Source: Microbacterium sp. MPKO10 | Lineage (GTDB): Bacteria > Actinomycetota > Actinomycetes > Actinomycetales > Microbacteriaceae | Direction of reading: 5' to 3' | Assembly (NCBI RefSeq): GCF_026107415.2 | Contig: NZ_JAPCHX010000005.1 | Span: 62,001 to 126,000, forward strand | Length of the DNA: 64,000 bases | In this document: one piece after another, positions 53,495-62,325 of the stretch | Layout of the letters: each line of letters begins with the position of its first letter | Position numbering within the stretch: the stretch's first letter is position 1 | Notes under the pieces: model-generated | Seen by the model: only the letters and a program-made list of their open reading frames with translations | What the model was told of the DNA's origin: nothing | The model's database searches: none | Position numbers and translations under genes: made by a program

Positions 53495-55207
53495 ATGCCG
53501 GCGACCGCCCTCACCCTCGACCAGGTCCGCATCCGCCACGCGGATCGCTCAGCCCACACACCAGATGGCGTGACGCTGCACGTTGATTCTGGCGAGGTTG
53601 TGCTGCTTCTGGGACCGAGCGGTTGCGGAAAATCCACGGCGGCGCTCGCCATGAACGGGCTCGTTCCGCATGCGATACCCGCCGACCTTGAGGGCAGCGT
53701 CACCGTGTGCGGCGTCGATGCCGCGCGGTCCACGACGGCGCAGCTCGCCGAACACGTGGCGATGGTCTTCCAGGACCCTGACGCGCAGATCGTCACCGAG
53801 AGCGTGCTCGACGACGTGTGCTTCGCGCTCGAGAACATGCTTCTTCCCGTCGACGAGGTCCTCGCCCGCGCCGAGAGCGCACTGCGCACCGTGGGGCTGT
53901 GGCACCGCAGAGACGACTCTCCGGACGTCCTGTCGGGCGGTGCCCGGCAGCGGCTCGCCATTGCGTGCGCTCTCGCCATGCGCACGGCAGTGCTCGTGCT
54001 CGACGAGCCGACGGCAAACCTTGACCCGAGTGGAAGCGCTGACGTCTACGCGGTGCTGCGCCGCGTCGTCGCCGACGGCACCCGCTCCGTCGTCCTCATC
54101 GAACACGACGTCGACGCCGCCCTCCCGATCGTCGATCGCGTCGTCGTCCTCGACCGTGAGGGCCGCACAGCATTCTCGGGCACCCCACGTGACGTCATCG
54201 CCGGCCACGCCGACGAGATCGCCTCGCTCGGTGTGTGGCTGCCCACCGCGACAGCCGTCGCCCAGCGTCTTGCCTCCGCCGGCATTGACCTCGGCACTGT
54301 TCCGCTGACGATGCCCGAGCTCACCGAGGCGATGAGGAACACCGACCTGCCGGAGCCTTCCGTCGATGTCACGGAGCGTCCGCACGGAGAGCGGCTCATC
54401 AGCATCCGGGATCTGACGGTCAGCCGAGGCGAGCGCACCCTGCTCGACCGCGTCAGCCTCGACGTGCACACCGGTGATTTTCTCGCGATCATCGGCGCCA
54501 ACGGGGCAGGAAAGACGACGCTCATCCAGGCGATGACGGGCATCGCTCGGCCACCGAAGCGGCACGTCGAGCTGGCCGGAATCGATGCGGCGACCCGAGA
54601 CACACGGGCGCTCGCGCAGCGCGCCGGCTTCGTCTTTCAGAATCCCGAGCACCAGTTCGTCGCGAACTCGGTCGCCGACGAACTCGCCTACGGGCTGCAC
54701 GTGCACGGCGCCTCGTCCGGCAGACGCCTCGATGATGCCGAGATCGCCGAACGCGTCGAGCGGATGCTGGCGCGCCTCGGTCTTTCGGAGCACCGCGACG
54801 TGCACCCTTTCCTGCTCTCAGGCGGTCAGAAGCGGCGCCTCTCCGTCGGCACGGCGCTCATTGTCGGTGCGCCGATCCTCGCACTCGACGAGCCCACGTT
54901 CGGGCAGGATCGTGAGCGGGCAGACGAGCTCATGGCGATGCTCAGCGATCTGCGCGACGCAGGCTCGACGATCATCGTGGTCTCCCACGACATGCAGCTC
55001 GTCGCCGAGTACGCCTCACGCGTGGTCGTGCTCGCAGACGGCGCGATCGCGGCGGACGGGCCCACCGGCAGCATCCTCTCGGACAACACCCTGCTGCAGC
55101 GCAACAGTCTGCGTCAGCCCCCTCTCGCCCGCGCGATGAGTGAGCTCGCTGACCCCGCCTGGCACCGCGTCACTCGACTCGCCGATCTTCCGGAGCCGCT
55201 CCGATGA
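53495..55207 (+). CDS. ECF transporter ATPase with two fused ABC domains (YkoD-like)
   Basis: A 570-residue protein with two complete ABC modules. Module 1: Walker A GPSGCGKST, signature LSGGARQRLA, Walker B VLVLDEPTANLDPSG. Module 2: Walker A GANGAGKTT, signature LSGGQKRRLS, Walker B ILALDEPTFGQD. This is the fused A1-A2 form of energy-coupling-factor transporters. It powers uptake together with the flanking S and T proteins. Its stop overlaps the T-component start (ATGA). Confidence 0.92.
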   Translation: MPATALTLDQVRIRHADRSAHTPDGVTLHVDSGEVVLLLGPSGCGKSTAALAMNGLVPHAIPADLEGSVTVCGVDAARSTTAQLAEHVAMVFQDPDAQIVTESVLDDVCFALENMLLPVDEVLARAESALRTVGLWHRRDDSPDVLSGGARQRLAIACALAMRTAVLVLDEPTANLDPSGSADVYAVLRRVVADGTRSVVLIEHDVDAALPIVDRVVVLDREGRTAFSGTPRDVIAGHADEIASLGVWLPTATAVAQRLASAGIDLGTVPLTMPELTEAMRNTDLPEPSVDVTERPHGERLISIRDLTVSRGERTLLDRVSLDVHTGDFLAIIGANGAGKTTLIQAMTGIARPPKRHVELAGIDAATRDTRALAQRAGFVFQNPEHQFVANSVADELAYGLHVHGASSGRRLDDAEIAERVERMLARLGLSEHRDVHPFLLSGGQKRRLSVGTALIVGAPILALDEPTFGQDRERADELMAMLSDLRDAGSTIIVVSHDMQLVAEYASRVVVLADGAIAADGPTGSILSDNTLLQRNSLRQPPLARAMSELADPAWHRVTRLADLPEPLR

Positions 55208-56016
55208 CGGGCACGGATGCTGCGCAGACACGTCCGGCCGCGACACGCCCCGCGGCCCGCCGCTCCCTGCAGACGCTGAATCCTCTGGCGACGATCGCGG
55301 CAACGCTACCGGTCATCGTCGTTCTCGTGTTCACACGCGACATCCTCACTCCTGCTGTCTTCATCGGCATCGCCTACCTGCTTCTGCTCACCGGCACCCG
55401 GATGACCTCCCGGCGGCTGATCCTGCTTCTCGTCGCGCTCCCTGTCGCCGCCGCGGTGCTGACCGTCGGGTTCGGCCTCTGGACGGATTCGAGTGACCTC
55501 GACCACAGTGTCGAGCTGTTGCGCATCGGCGACTACCGTCTCTTCCTCAGCGCTTTCGAGGTGGGCGCGGCGACCGCGCTGCGGCTCGTCAGCATCCTGT
55601 CTCTCGCGCTTCTCACGGGTCTCACATCGAGCGGGCCGGACATGGTCCGCTCCGCTGTCGCACACCTGCGTGTGCCCTACCGGGTGGGGTATGCGGCGCT
55701 CGCGTCGTATCGCTTTGTTCCGCGCTTCCGGTACGAGCTCGATGTGATTCGCAAGGCGCACCGAGCGCGCGGGGCGAGGGGCGGACGCGGCCCGATCGCC
55801 GCGCTCAGGCGCACGATCGGCTACATTGTGCCGCTGCTGGCCAGTGCCATCCGACATGCAGAACGTGTCTCGCTCTCGATGGATGCACGCGCGTTCGGCG
55901 CTCACCCCACACGCACCGAGCGATACGAGGTTCCGCTTCGCGTACGCGATGTCGTGTTCGTCGTGGTCTTATGGGTCGTTGCTGCCGTGACGATCATCGG
56001 GATTCGAATCCTCTAG
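55204..56016 (+). CDS. ECF transporter T component (EcfT/YkoC-like)
   Basis: A 270-residue membrane protein with about five hydrophobic segments and the two cytoplasmic coupling motifs containing Ala-Arg-Gly/Ala-Arg-Ala: RKAHRARGARGG and SMDARAFGAHPTRT. These couple to the ATPase pair. It ends the S-A-T operon; the 183 bp after it holds an AT-rich promoter region for the radical SAM gene. Confidence 0.88.
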   Translation: MTGTDAAQTRPAATRPAARRSLQTLNPLATIAATLPVIVVLVFTRDILTPAVFIGIAYLLLLTGTRMTSRRLILLLVALPVAAAVLTVGFGLWTDSSDLDHSVELLRIGDYRLFLSAFEVGAATALRLVSILSLALLTGLTSSGPDMVRSAVAHLRVPYRVGYAALASYRFVPRFRYELDVIRKAHRARGARGGRGPIAALRRTIGYIVPLLASAIRHAERVSLSMDARAFGAHPTRTERYEVPLRVRDVVFVVVLWVVAAVTIIGIRIL

Positions 56017-56168
56017 CTCTGCAGCGCTGTCCACCGTCGCGGCCTCGCCCACATGGCGGTACGGCGGTGCCGAGACGTTGAAGCGCTGTGACAGTGGTGC
56101 GCTGAAGCACCGTCGCCACCGTCGCCACCGAGTTCATATATATTCGATTCTTACTGGTGCTCTGTTCC

Positions 56169-56197
56169 GTTAAGTGCGAATTTCTGTTCTACTTAAC
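56169..56197. promoter_or_regulatory. inverted repeat next to the radical SAM start codon
   Basis: GTTAAGT and ACTTAAC (7-bp perfect arms, 15-nt spacer) end 2 bp before the ATG at 56200. As DNA it could be an operator; as RNA it would form a hairpin hiding the start region. No ribosome binding site is otherwise visible. Confidence 0.45.
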
Positions 56198-56199
56198 TC

Positions 56200-57267
56200 A
56201 TGCGGTGGGATTCACAGAAGCTGTCCACGGACGACGCCAATGCTCTCCCGGGGCTCGGCCGCCCTGCCGGTCTTGTGCGGTCGGTGCGCACACCCGGCTT
56301 CGCGGACATGACGTTCCATGAAGTCCTGGCAAAATCGGCGCTCAATCAGGTTCCGGCCAGCTCCGAGATGCCGTTTCACTGGACGATCAATCCCTACCGC
56401 GGCTGTTCGCACGCCTGCACCTACTGTTTCGCCCGGCCCACGCACACCTATCTCGAGCTCAATGCCGGTGAGGACTTCGACAAGCAGGTCGTCGTGAAGA
56501 CGAATGTCGCCGAGGTGTTGGAGCGCGAACTGACGCGTCCGTCGTGGAATCGCGAGCTTGTCGCGCTCGGAACCAACACCGATCCGTATCAGAGAGCCGA
56601 GGGACGCTACCGCCTGATGCCCGGAATCATCGATGCTCTGGCGCGATCCCACACACCGTTCTCGGTGCTCACGAAGGGAACGCTGCTGCGTCGTGACATT
56701 CCGGCGCTTGCGGATGCGGCACGTGAGGTCAGTGTTGACGTGGCGATGTCGATCGCCGTCTACGATGACGAGCTGCAGTCCACTGTCGAACCGGGAACAC
56801 CGACGGCCACGGCGCGCTTGGCCACGGTGGCGGCCGCCCGCGAAGCCGGGCTTGAGTGCGGGGTGTTTCTGATGCCGATCCTGCCGTACCTCACCGACTC
56901 GACGGAACAGCTCGATGACGCTCTGCGGCGCATTTCTGAGGCCGGGGCGAGCTATGCGCTGTTCTCCACGCTGTATCTGAAGCCCGGCGTCAAGCCGTGG
57001 TTCATGCTGTGGCTTCAGCGGCAGCATCCTGAGCTTCTGCCTGCGTACGAACGTCTGTATTCACGGGGAGCGTACGCGCCGAAGGAGTATCAGGCTGATC
57101 TGGCTGCGCGGGTGCGACCGCTGTTGCGCGCCCATGGGCTCGAGCGTCGCCGCGCCGTGCGGTTTGAGGAGCAGTCGCGTGCTGCTGCGCCCACCGCGAA
57201 TGCGCACTCGCGGGGTGTCGCGGCAGGCGCTTCGTCATCGCCGGATGCCGCTCCCATGCTGTTCTGA
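56200..57267 (+). CDS. Rv2578c family radical SAM protein
   Basis: A 355-residue radical SAM enzyme. The [4Fe-4S] motif is C-x3-C-x2-C in NPYRGCSHACTYCFARPTHTYLEL, and GTNTDPYQRAEGRYRLMPGIIDAL and FSVLTKGTLLRRDI are typical of the Rv2578c/SplB-like group. No reaction is established for the group; relation to spore photoproduct lyase suggests a nucleic-acid-related role. The C-terminal 60 residues are basic, then Ala/Ser-rich and probably disordered. It is alone in its transcription unit. Confidence 0.88.
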   Translation: MRWDSQKLSTDDANALPGLGRPAGLVRSVRTPGFADMTFHEVLAKSALNQVPASSEMPFHWTINPYRGCSHACTYCFARPTHTYLELNAGEDFDKQVVVKTNVAEVLERELTRPSWNRELVALGTNTDPYQRAEGRYRLMPGIIDALARSHTPFSVLTKGTLLRRDIPALADAAREVSVDVAMSIAVYDDELQSTVEPGTPTATARLATVAAAREAGLECGVFLMPILPYLTDSTEQLDDALRRISEAGASYALFSTLYLKPGVKPWFMLWLQRQHPELLPAYERLYSRGAYAPKEYQADLAARVRPLLRAHGLERRRAVRFEEQSRAAAPTANAHSRGVAAGASSSPDAAPMLF

Positions 57268-57292
57268 GCCAGCGCGCCACGTCGCACCCCGG

Positions 57293-58099
57293 TCAGCGCG
57301 CCCGCGACCGCTCCCCCGCGCGCCGCGTCTGCTCCGGAGTCTCGGCCAGAATCGCCGCGTAGCGCCGAGAGAAGTGTGCGTAGTCGACGAATCCGAGCTC
57401 AGCTGCCAACATCGAGAGTTCTGTTGCCGTCCCCGAGTAGAGCTGTGTCGCCGCATTCTGCATGCGCCGACATTCGATGAGCCATTTGGGTGAGACTCCC
57501 AGACGCTCGCGCGTCAGCCTTTCGAGCGTCCGCACCGACATTCCGACGGATGCTGCCAGGTCGGCCACCCGCACGATGTCCTCATCGTTCTCGGCACTGT
57601 CGCACACGCGATTGAGCGCCAAGCCGCGCTCATCGATCAACTCCGCACGTGGCCGCAGCCAGGAGCGCAGTACGCCGACGAGGTGTGTCCTGTCGCCGGG
57701 CGCTAGGTTGTCGCTGACGCGTCTCGCGGGAGCATCGCTAACCGGTTCGCCGTCCGGAGCCCGGCGCACAAGCTCGCGGGCGTCCGTTCGCGTCAGGACG
57801 CTGCCTGCCGCGGGGCGAAACAGAATACCGACAGCCCAGCCAGTACCACGGAGTTCACGGGTGTCCACGCGCGAATCCGGTCCGTAGAGCGCGACGGAGT
57901 CGGGCTCTAACACGATGTTCACTGCCGGGTAGCTGAGTACGCGCTGCGCCCGAGCGACGCCTGGCGGCAGCTCCCAGGTCACGAGCCAGACGTGCCTCAC
58001 GAGATCCTGCATCCCCGGCCCGAGGTGGAATCGATCGAAGCGCACTCCCGCAGCACCCGGGTTGAGATGCCCGCGAGATCGTGGAACAGCATCCGTCAT
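57293..58099 (-). CDS. AraC family transcriptional regulator
   Basis: A 268-residue protein. The N-terminal 150 residues (FHLGPGMQDLVRHVWLVTWELPPG) resemble the DUF6597-type sensor domain of AraC proteins. The C-terminal 100 residues contain the double helix-turn-helix: VADLAASVGMSVRTLERLTRERLGVSPKWLIECRRMQNA and LAAELGFVDYAHFSRRY. It is divergent from the VOC-family gene with a 49-bp gap, so it probably regulates that gene and itself. ATG 58099 is preferred over one five codons upstream. Confidence 0.87.
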   Translation of the reverse strand: MTDAVPRSRGHLNPGAAGVRFDRFHLGPGMQDLVRHVWLVTWELPPGVARAQRVLSYPAVNIVLEPDSVALYGPDSRVDTRELRGTGWAVGILFRPAAGSVLTRTDARELVRRAPDGEPVSDAPARRVSDNLAPGDRTHLVGVLRSWLRPRAELIDERGLALNRVCDSAENDEDIVRVADLAASVGMSVRTLERLTRERLGVSPKWLIECRRMQNAATQLYSGTATELSMLAAELGFVDYAHFSRRYAAILAETPEQTRRAGERSRAR

Positions 58100-58148
58100 G
58101 TCGCAAAAATACAAGACGCGTCCGACATCCGCTTTCTACGCTGAGCTT

Positions 58149-58655
58149 ATGAATACACACACGTCATCCACCGCGGCAAACGGCACCCACACGACGCGCG
58201 GCATTCCGCACGGCAGCACCTCACTAACCCCGCACATCGTCGTTTCACCGGCAGAGAAGGCAATCGAGTTCTACTCGGCGACCTTTGACGCCCGAGTCGT
58301 CGACGTCACGCGTTTCGGCGATGTTGTCGCGCATGCCGTCCTCGATTTCGGGACCGGGATGCTGACACTCAGCGATCCTCTGCCCAGCAACCAGCTCATT
58401 ACGCCAGATCCCGAGGCCGGGCATGACTACTCGATGGCACTCTATTGCGACGACGTCGATGGTGTGACGAAGCGCGCACGCGCGGGTGGCGCAACAATCC
58501 GCGAAGACGTCGAGGCGTTCGTCTCCGGCGACCGCTTCAGCTCAATCCTCGACCCGTTCGGCATCAGGTGGTCCATCATGACGCGCGTCGAAGATCTCTC
58601 TCCTGAGGAGTCGGCACGGCGCGTCGCCGAGTGGGCGAAGACGCAGAGCGCATAG
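58149..58655 (+). CDS. VOC family (PhnB/glyoxalase-like) protein
   Basis: A 168-residue protein with one vicinal-oxygen-chelate domain: LTPHIVVSPAEKAIEFYSATFDARVVDVTRFG, MLTLSDPLPSN, and the second half YSMALYCDDVDGVTKRARAGGATI to FSSILDPFGIRWSIMT, as in PhnB-like proteins. Its metal ligands and substrate are unclear. It is divergent from the AraC regulator, a common pairing for detoxifying or resistance VOC proteins. Confidence 0.83.
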   Translation: MNTHTSSTAANGTHTTRGIPHGSTSLTPHIVVSPAEKAIEFYSATFDARVVDVTRFGDVVAHAVLDFGTGMLTLSDPLPSNQLITPDPEAGHDYSMALYCDDVDGVTKRARAGGATIREDVEAFVSGDRFSSILDPFGIRWSIMTRVEDLSPEESARRVAEWAKTQSA

Positions 58656-58691
58656 CGGCACACGCCGCGCGGCGAGTACGTGTTCGTGCGG

Positions 58692-59306
58692 TCAAGTGGC
58701 AGGTCGACCGGCAGAACCGCCGGTCGTCTCGTAGTGAGACACCAGATCGGCCATCATCCGAAGAGCAGCGCGAAGCTGCTCTCCCGAGACCGGCCCAACG
58801 TGCTCTGCCGCCTGCATCAGCCCCAGCGTGGTACTCGAGAGCACGAGCGCAAGCGCCTCCCCGTCGACAGCCGCGCTGATGGCTCCTCCACGCTGCAGGT
58901 CGGAGATCCAGGCGACGACGGCGCGGTGCCGACGACGGTACCGGTCGTCGCCGACCGTATCGATGTAGCTTCCGAGCACACCGCGATCGTCGAGGAATGC
59001 GGCGGTCATGAGCGGGTCATCAAGCAGCACGCGAGCGCTCGCCTCGTAGGCTGCGCTGAGCGTCGGCTTGTCGTGCCCTTCGAGCAGCCGGTCGCTCTGC
59101 GCCTTCATGCGCTCCATCGAGCGTGTCAGAAGCGCGTCAAGGATCGCCGTCTTGCTGTCGAACTCGCGATAGACAGACCCTTTCGCGATTCCAACATGTT
59201 CCGCGATGCTGTGGACGCTCATGGCATCGAAACCGCGCTCGAGAATGAGCGCCTCGGCTGTGTCGAGGATCAGTTTGCGGCGGTCGGGAATGAGCGGGCG
59301 CGGCAT
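58692..59306 (-). CDS. TetR/AcrR family transcriptional regulator
   Basis: A 204-residue protein with an N-terminal helix-turn-helix: ILDTAEALILERGFDAMSVHSIAEHVGIAKGSVYREFDSKTAIL. The C-terminal ligand domain is normal in length. It lies 4 bp downstream of the alpha/beta hydrolase gene and shares its promoter. The perfect 13-bp-arm repeat before that gene (60209-60242) is its likely operator, so hydrolase and repressor would be autoregulated together. Confidence 0.9.
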   Translation of the reverse strand: MPRPLIPDRRKLILDTAEALILERGFDAMSVHSIAEHVGIAKGSVYREFDSKTAILDALLTRSMERMKAQSDRLLEGHDKPTLSAAYEASARVLLDDPLMTAAFLDDRGVLGSYIDTVGDDRYRRRHRAVVAWISDLQRGGAISAAVDGEALALVLSSTTLGLMQAAEHVGPVSGEQLRAALRMMADLVSHYETTGGSAGRPAT

Positions 59307-59310
59307 GCAT

Positions 59311-60195
59311 CTACCATGTCAGATCGTCAAGGAACGTGGTCATCGCGGGGACGGCGATGCGCGGTGCGTCGCGTTGAACCCAGTGCCCCGCCCCGGCGAC
59401 CTCGACGAGCGTGGCATTCGGGATGGTCTGCGCGGCATGGCGTGCCCGCTGGACGGGCACTCCGGAATCCCGTTCACCGTGAATAACGAGGGCTGGGCAG
59501 ACGATCGACCCGAGTCGGGGTGAGTAGTCTGACCGCAGCGTGCTCCAGGCGATCTGATCGCGCTGCCACTGCTCGAAGACTTCGAGCGACTCCTCTCGTT
59601 TCGTGGCGTTCAACACGTCGGCCACGAGTTCCGGGGTGCGCCGAGCTGGATCCCGAACCAGGGAGGTCAGGCCCTGTTCCATGCGTTCCGGTGACCGTGT
59701 GTAAGAGCGCATCATTGTTGCCATCAGGCCGGTGCGCAGCAGCATCCATGTGGCCGGATGCGAGAGCCACGCAAACGGTCCGTCCGAAAGTCTCGGCATA
59801 ATCCCGTAGCTGCCCAGCAGCATGGCCCCCACCACACGATCTGGTCGATCGAGGACGTGCCCGATCGACATGCCGCCGCCGAGCGAGAGTCCGCCGATCG
59901 CGTAGCGCTCTACACCCAGCGCGTCGATGAGGTCACCGACATACGCGACGAGGTTCTCCTGCGTGAGCGACCATGCTGCGCGCGGAGAGTCCCCGAAACC
60001 TGGATGGTCGGGAGCGATCACACGGTAGCCGGCCTCGGCGAGCGCTGGACCTGTCTCTCCCCATGACAGAGTGGCGTTATCGACACCTCCACCGTGCAAC
60101 AGGATGACGGTGCGCTGCTGGACTTCTTCAGACGCAGACCATTCGCGCACAGACACGTGCGTGTTTCCTAACCGGATGCTGTAACGACGATCCAT
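59311..60195 (-). CDS. alpha/beta hydrolase
   Basis: A 294-residue serine hydrolase. The oxyanion region is VILLHGGGVDN, the nucleophile lies in IGGLSLGGGMS, the Asp in VIHGERDSGVPV and the His in EVAGAGHWVQRD. Cytoplasmic, with no signal peptide. It is first in an operon with a TetR repressor, behind a strong inverted repeat, suggesting induction by an ester- or lactone-type compound that it degrades. The substrate is unknown. Confidence 0.88.
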   Translation of the reverse strand: MDRRYSIRLGNTHVSVREWSASEEVQQRTVILLHGGGVDNATLSWGETGPALAEAGYRVIAPDHPGFGDSPRAAWSLTQENLVAYVGDLIDALGVERYAIGGLSLGGGMSIGHVLDRPDRVVGAMLLGSYGIMPRLSDGPFAWLSHPATWMLLRTGLMATMMRSYTRSPERMEQGLTSLVRDPARRTPELVADVLNATKREESLEVFEQWQRDQIAWSTLRSDYSPRLGSIVCPALVIHGERDSGVPVQRARHAAQTIPNATLVEVAGAGHWVQRDAPRIAVPAMTTFLDDLTW

Positions 60196-60208
60196 CGTGC
60201 ACTCCTGA

Positions 60209-60242
60209 CGTTATGACCAATAATGCGTCATTGGTCATAACG
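60209..60242. promoter_or_regulatory. TetR operator, 13-bp perfect inverted repeat
   Basis: CGTTATGACCAAT and ATTGGTCATAACG, perfect 13-bp arms with an 8-nt spacer, begin 13 bp upstream of the hydrolase start codon. The position over the promoter of a hydrolase-TetR operon makes an autoregulatory operator likely. Confidence 0.75.
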
Positions 60243-60337
60243 TATCAGAATTCCGCACGCTCACACACCCCCGCGCCCATCACAGAGCGCACTCAGGACC
60301 GAGATTCTGCGGATATGCAATGCCGTCGAACCTGGTT

Positions 60338-60354
60338 TTCTACACGTTGTAGAA
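60338..60354. promoter_or_regulatory. palindromic operator candidate before the CX12C regulator
   Basis: TTCTACA-CGT-TGTAGAA, perfect 7-bp arms, ends 13 bp before the ATG at 60368. This is a likely autoregulatory site of the encoded winged-helix protein. Confidence 0.6.
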
Positions 60355-60367
60355 CTATGATGGGGTC

Positions 60368-61078
60368 ATGGGACGCATCGTGCCAGAGCACTACCGGGTT
60401 CTCGCCTCACCGAGCCGCATCGAGCTGCTGTATCTGCTGCAGACGCGCGGCGCACAGAGCGTCGAGCAGCTGGCCGAGGCCTCCGGTCTGCACACGAACA
60501 CCGCCCGAGAACATCTGCATCTGCTCATCGAGGCAGGGTTCGTCCATTCTCAACCAATCCGCCGCTCGGGGCGAGGTCGCCCGCGCATCCGGTACAGCGT
60601 GGCCGATTCACTGTCCGACCCGGCAACGGCCAGGCGCGTGCGCGACGCCTACGACCGTGCCGACCTCGTGCGCCGCATCGTCGCCCCGCATGCGGCGACC
60701 CGGTGCCCGACTCCCGCTGACCGCCAACTCGACATCCTCGAAGATCAGCTGGACACCTGCGGGTTCGAGGCCACGATCGACGAAACAGACAGCAGCAGCG
60801 ACGCCCACGCGAGCACTGACTCCACCCGCAGCTCCAGCGGCGGCATCCCCGACAAAGACGACGCATCTGACTCCACGCGCATCACCCTCCACCACTGCCC
60901 GTACTACGACCTCGCGGGTCAACACCCACACGTCTGCGACGTGCACTTCGGTCTGCTGGGAACCGCGCTGGGTCTCACTGATGGCCCGCTCGAAGCATCC
61001 GACCTCCACGCACGCGACCCAGAAAAAGGTTGCTGGGTCACACTCACGCGCCGGCAGCGCACCGAAGACATCGCCTGA
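60368..61078 (+). CDS. ArsR/SufR-like winged-helix regulator with C-terminal Cys cluster
   Basis: A 236-residue protein. Residues 1-80 form a winged helix (HYRVLASPSRIELLYLLQTRG, VEQLAEASGLHTNTAREHLHLLIEAGFV, GRGRPRIRYSV). The C-terminal part carries Cys-x12-Cys (HHCPYYDLAGQHPHVCDVHFGLL) and a later Cys in EKGCWVTL, as in iron-sulfur sensors of the SufR type, but the third of the four SufR cysteines is missing or replaced by a nearby His. The linker (about 140-175) is Ser/Asp/Thr-rich. It converges on the cytochrome b gene. A redox- or NO-sensing role is inferred. Confidence 0.78.
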   Translation: MGRIVPEHYRVLASPSRIELLYLLQTRGAQSVEQLAEASGLHTNTAREHLHLLIEAGFVHSQPIRRSGRGRPRIRYSVADSLSDPATARRVRDAYDRADLVRRIVAPHAATRCPTPADRQLDILEDQLDTCGFEATIDETDSSSDAHASTDSTRSSSGGIPDKDDASDSTRITLHHCPYYDLAGQHPHVCDVHFGLLGTALGLTDGPLEASDLHARDPEKGCWVTLTRRQRTEDIA

Positions 61079-61161
61079 ACAGACCCGCTTTCGAATGCGC
61101 CGTCTGGGCACGCCGCCCCACAGCGCCATCGCCTAAAGACAGGCCGGCAGACTGAATCCGC

Positions 61162-62238
61162 TCAGAACCAGCGGGACAGCGGCCCGAGCATCCGTACGGC
61201 GACGGCCTGCACCCTGTCGGGCCACCGGTTCGTCACTGGTGACGCGATCACCCACAGAACGGCGAGCACGACGACGCCGACCCCGAACAGCACCAGCCCT
61301 GCTGGCCCGGTTCCGCTCTGCCCAATCGTGATGTGGTTGAGGTTCTCTGCAGCCCCGGTCGACAGCACGAGCGCCACATGCACGATCGTGAAGACGATGA
61401 ACCACCCAAGCACAATCGCGTGCACCGATCGCGCGGCTTCAGCGTTGAACAGCCGTGACTGGGCGGCACCGACGGCCCTGCTGATCCGTGGCGATTGCAG
61501 CATCCCCGTGATCACGGCAAGAGGTGCGGCGATGAACACCGTCACGAAGTAGGTCAACAGCTGAATGCCGTTGTACGCGACCCACGAACGCTGGTCGGGA
61601 AAGTCGAGCGACGCATACTGCAGCACGGCACTGAGTGCGTTCGGAAACACGTCGAGGCTCGTCGGCACGACGCGCACCCATTGCCCCGTTGCAAACAGCA
61701 CGATGTAGAAGACGACGCCGTTCAGCAGCCACAGCATCGTGATCGTCAAATGCCACCAGCGAGCGGATGCTGTCGAGCGACGCGTGCCCGGCAGCCCCAG
61801 CTGCGTGGGCAGCGCCACCGCATCGTGCCTCGGGGAGACGCGTGTGCCCGGTTCGACGGGAGCATTCATGCGCAGCCATTCGCTGCCCGGCCGCTGCCCC
61901 AGCCTCCAGAACAGTCGCGGTCGCCCGGCGAGAATCTGCAGCCCCGAGCGCATGATCGGCAACAGGAACACGATGTTGAGAAAGTGCTGCCAGCGCAGCC
62001 ACCAGGGGAAGCCCTGCGGCTCGGCGCGTTCCCCTGTGCCCGGGTAGCGGGCGATGAAGTCCTCGACTCCGGGAATCTGGCGCAACCCGACGCCGATGCC
62101 GACAACGACGAGAAGCAGAATGGCGACGGCGGGAATCGTCCAGATGAGGTTCAGCCACCGACGTCCGGTTCGCAGCCGCGGAAAGTGCGCGCGCTTGTCT
62201 TCGGCCTCGGGCCGGCCGGCGGTCTCAGGGGTCGTCAC
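61162..62238 (-). CDS. cytochrome b/b6-domain membrane protein
   Basis: A 358-residue protein with about five or six hydrophobic helices. Putative haem-ligand His residues occur in WLRWQHFLNIVFLLP, SARWWHLTITMLWLLNGVVFY and SVHAIVLGWFIVFTIVHVALVL, the pattern of cytochrome b561/b6-like subunits that anchor molybdopterin or hydrogenase-type oxidoreductases. No catalytic partner is encoded within the window. GTG 62238 has GGAG upstream; the longer frame runs into the palindrome at 62254. Confidence 0.8.
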   Translation of the reverse strand: MTTPETAGRPEAEDKRAHFPRLRTGRRWLNLIWTIPAVAILLLVVVGIGVGLRQIPGVEDFIARYPGTGERAEPQGFPWWLRWQHFLNIVFLLPIMRSGLQILAGRPRLFWRLGQRPGSEWLRMNAPVEPGTRVSPRHDAVALPTQLGLPGTRRSTASARWWHLTITMLWLLNGVVFYIVLFATGQWVRVVPTSLDVFPNALSAVLQYASLDFPDQRSWVAYNGIQLLTYFVTVFIAAPLAVITGMLQSPRISRAVGAAQSRLFNAEAARSVHAIVLGWFIVFTIVHVALVLSTGAAENLNHITIGQSGTGPAGLVLFGVGVVVLAVLWVIASPVTNRWPDRVQAVAVRMLGPLSRWF

Positions 62239-62253
62239 AGTATCTCCACTGTA

Positions 62254-62268
62254 TCGAGACTGTCTCGA
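62254..62268. promoter_or_regulatory. palindrome between cytochrome b and DUF2520 genes
   Basis: TCGAGACTGTCTCGA is a 15-bp palindrome (7-bp arms, one central base) in the short gap between the divergent genes. A smaller repeat ACAGT-N6-ACTGT (62237-62252) lies beside it. Operator role inferred from symmetry and position. Confidence 0.45.
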
Positions 62269-62325
62269 GAACAACCGTTACTCGGGTCACGGCCTTGTCA
62301 GCGCGTGCCATGCTTCAATGGGCCT

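Noticed and set aside
53549-54805. 418-codon open frame on the minus strand
   Set aside because: It is antisense to the two-domain ABC ATPase and shows no family pattern.
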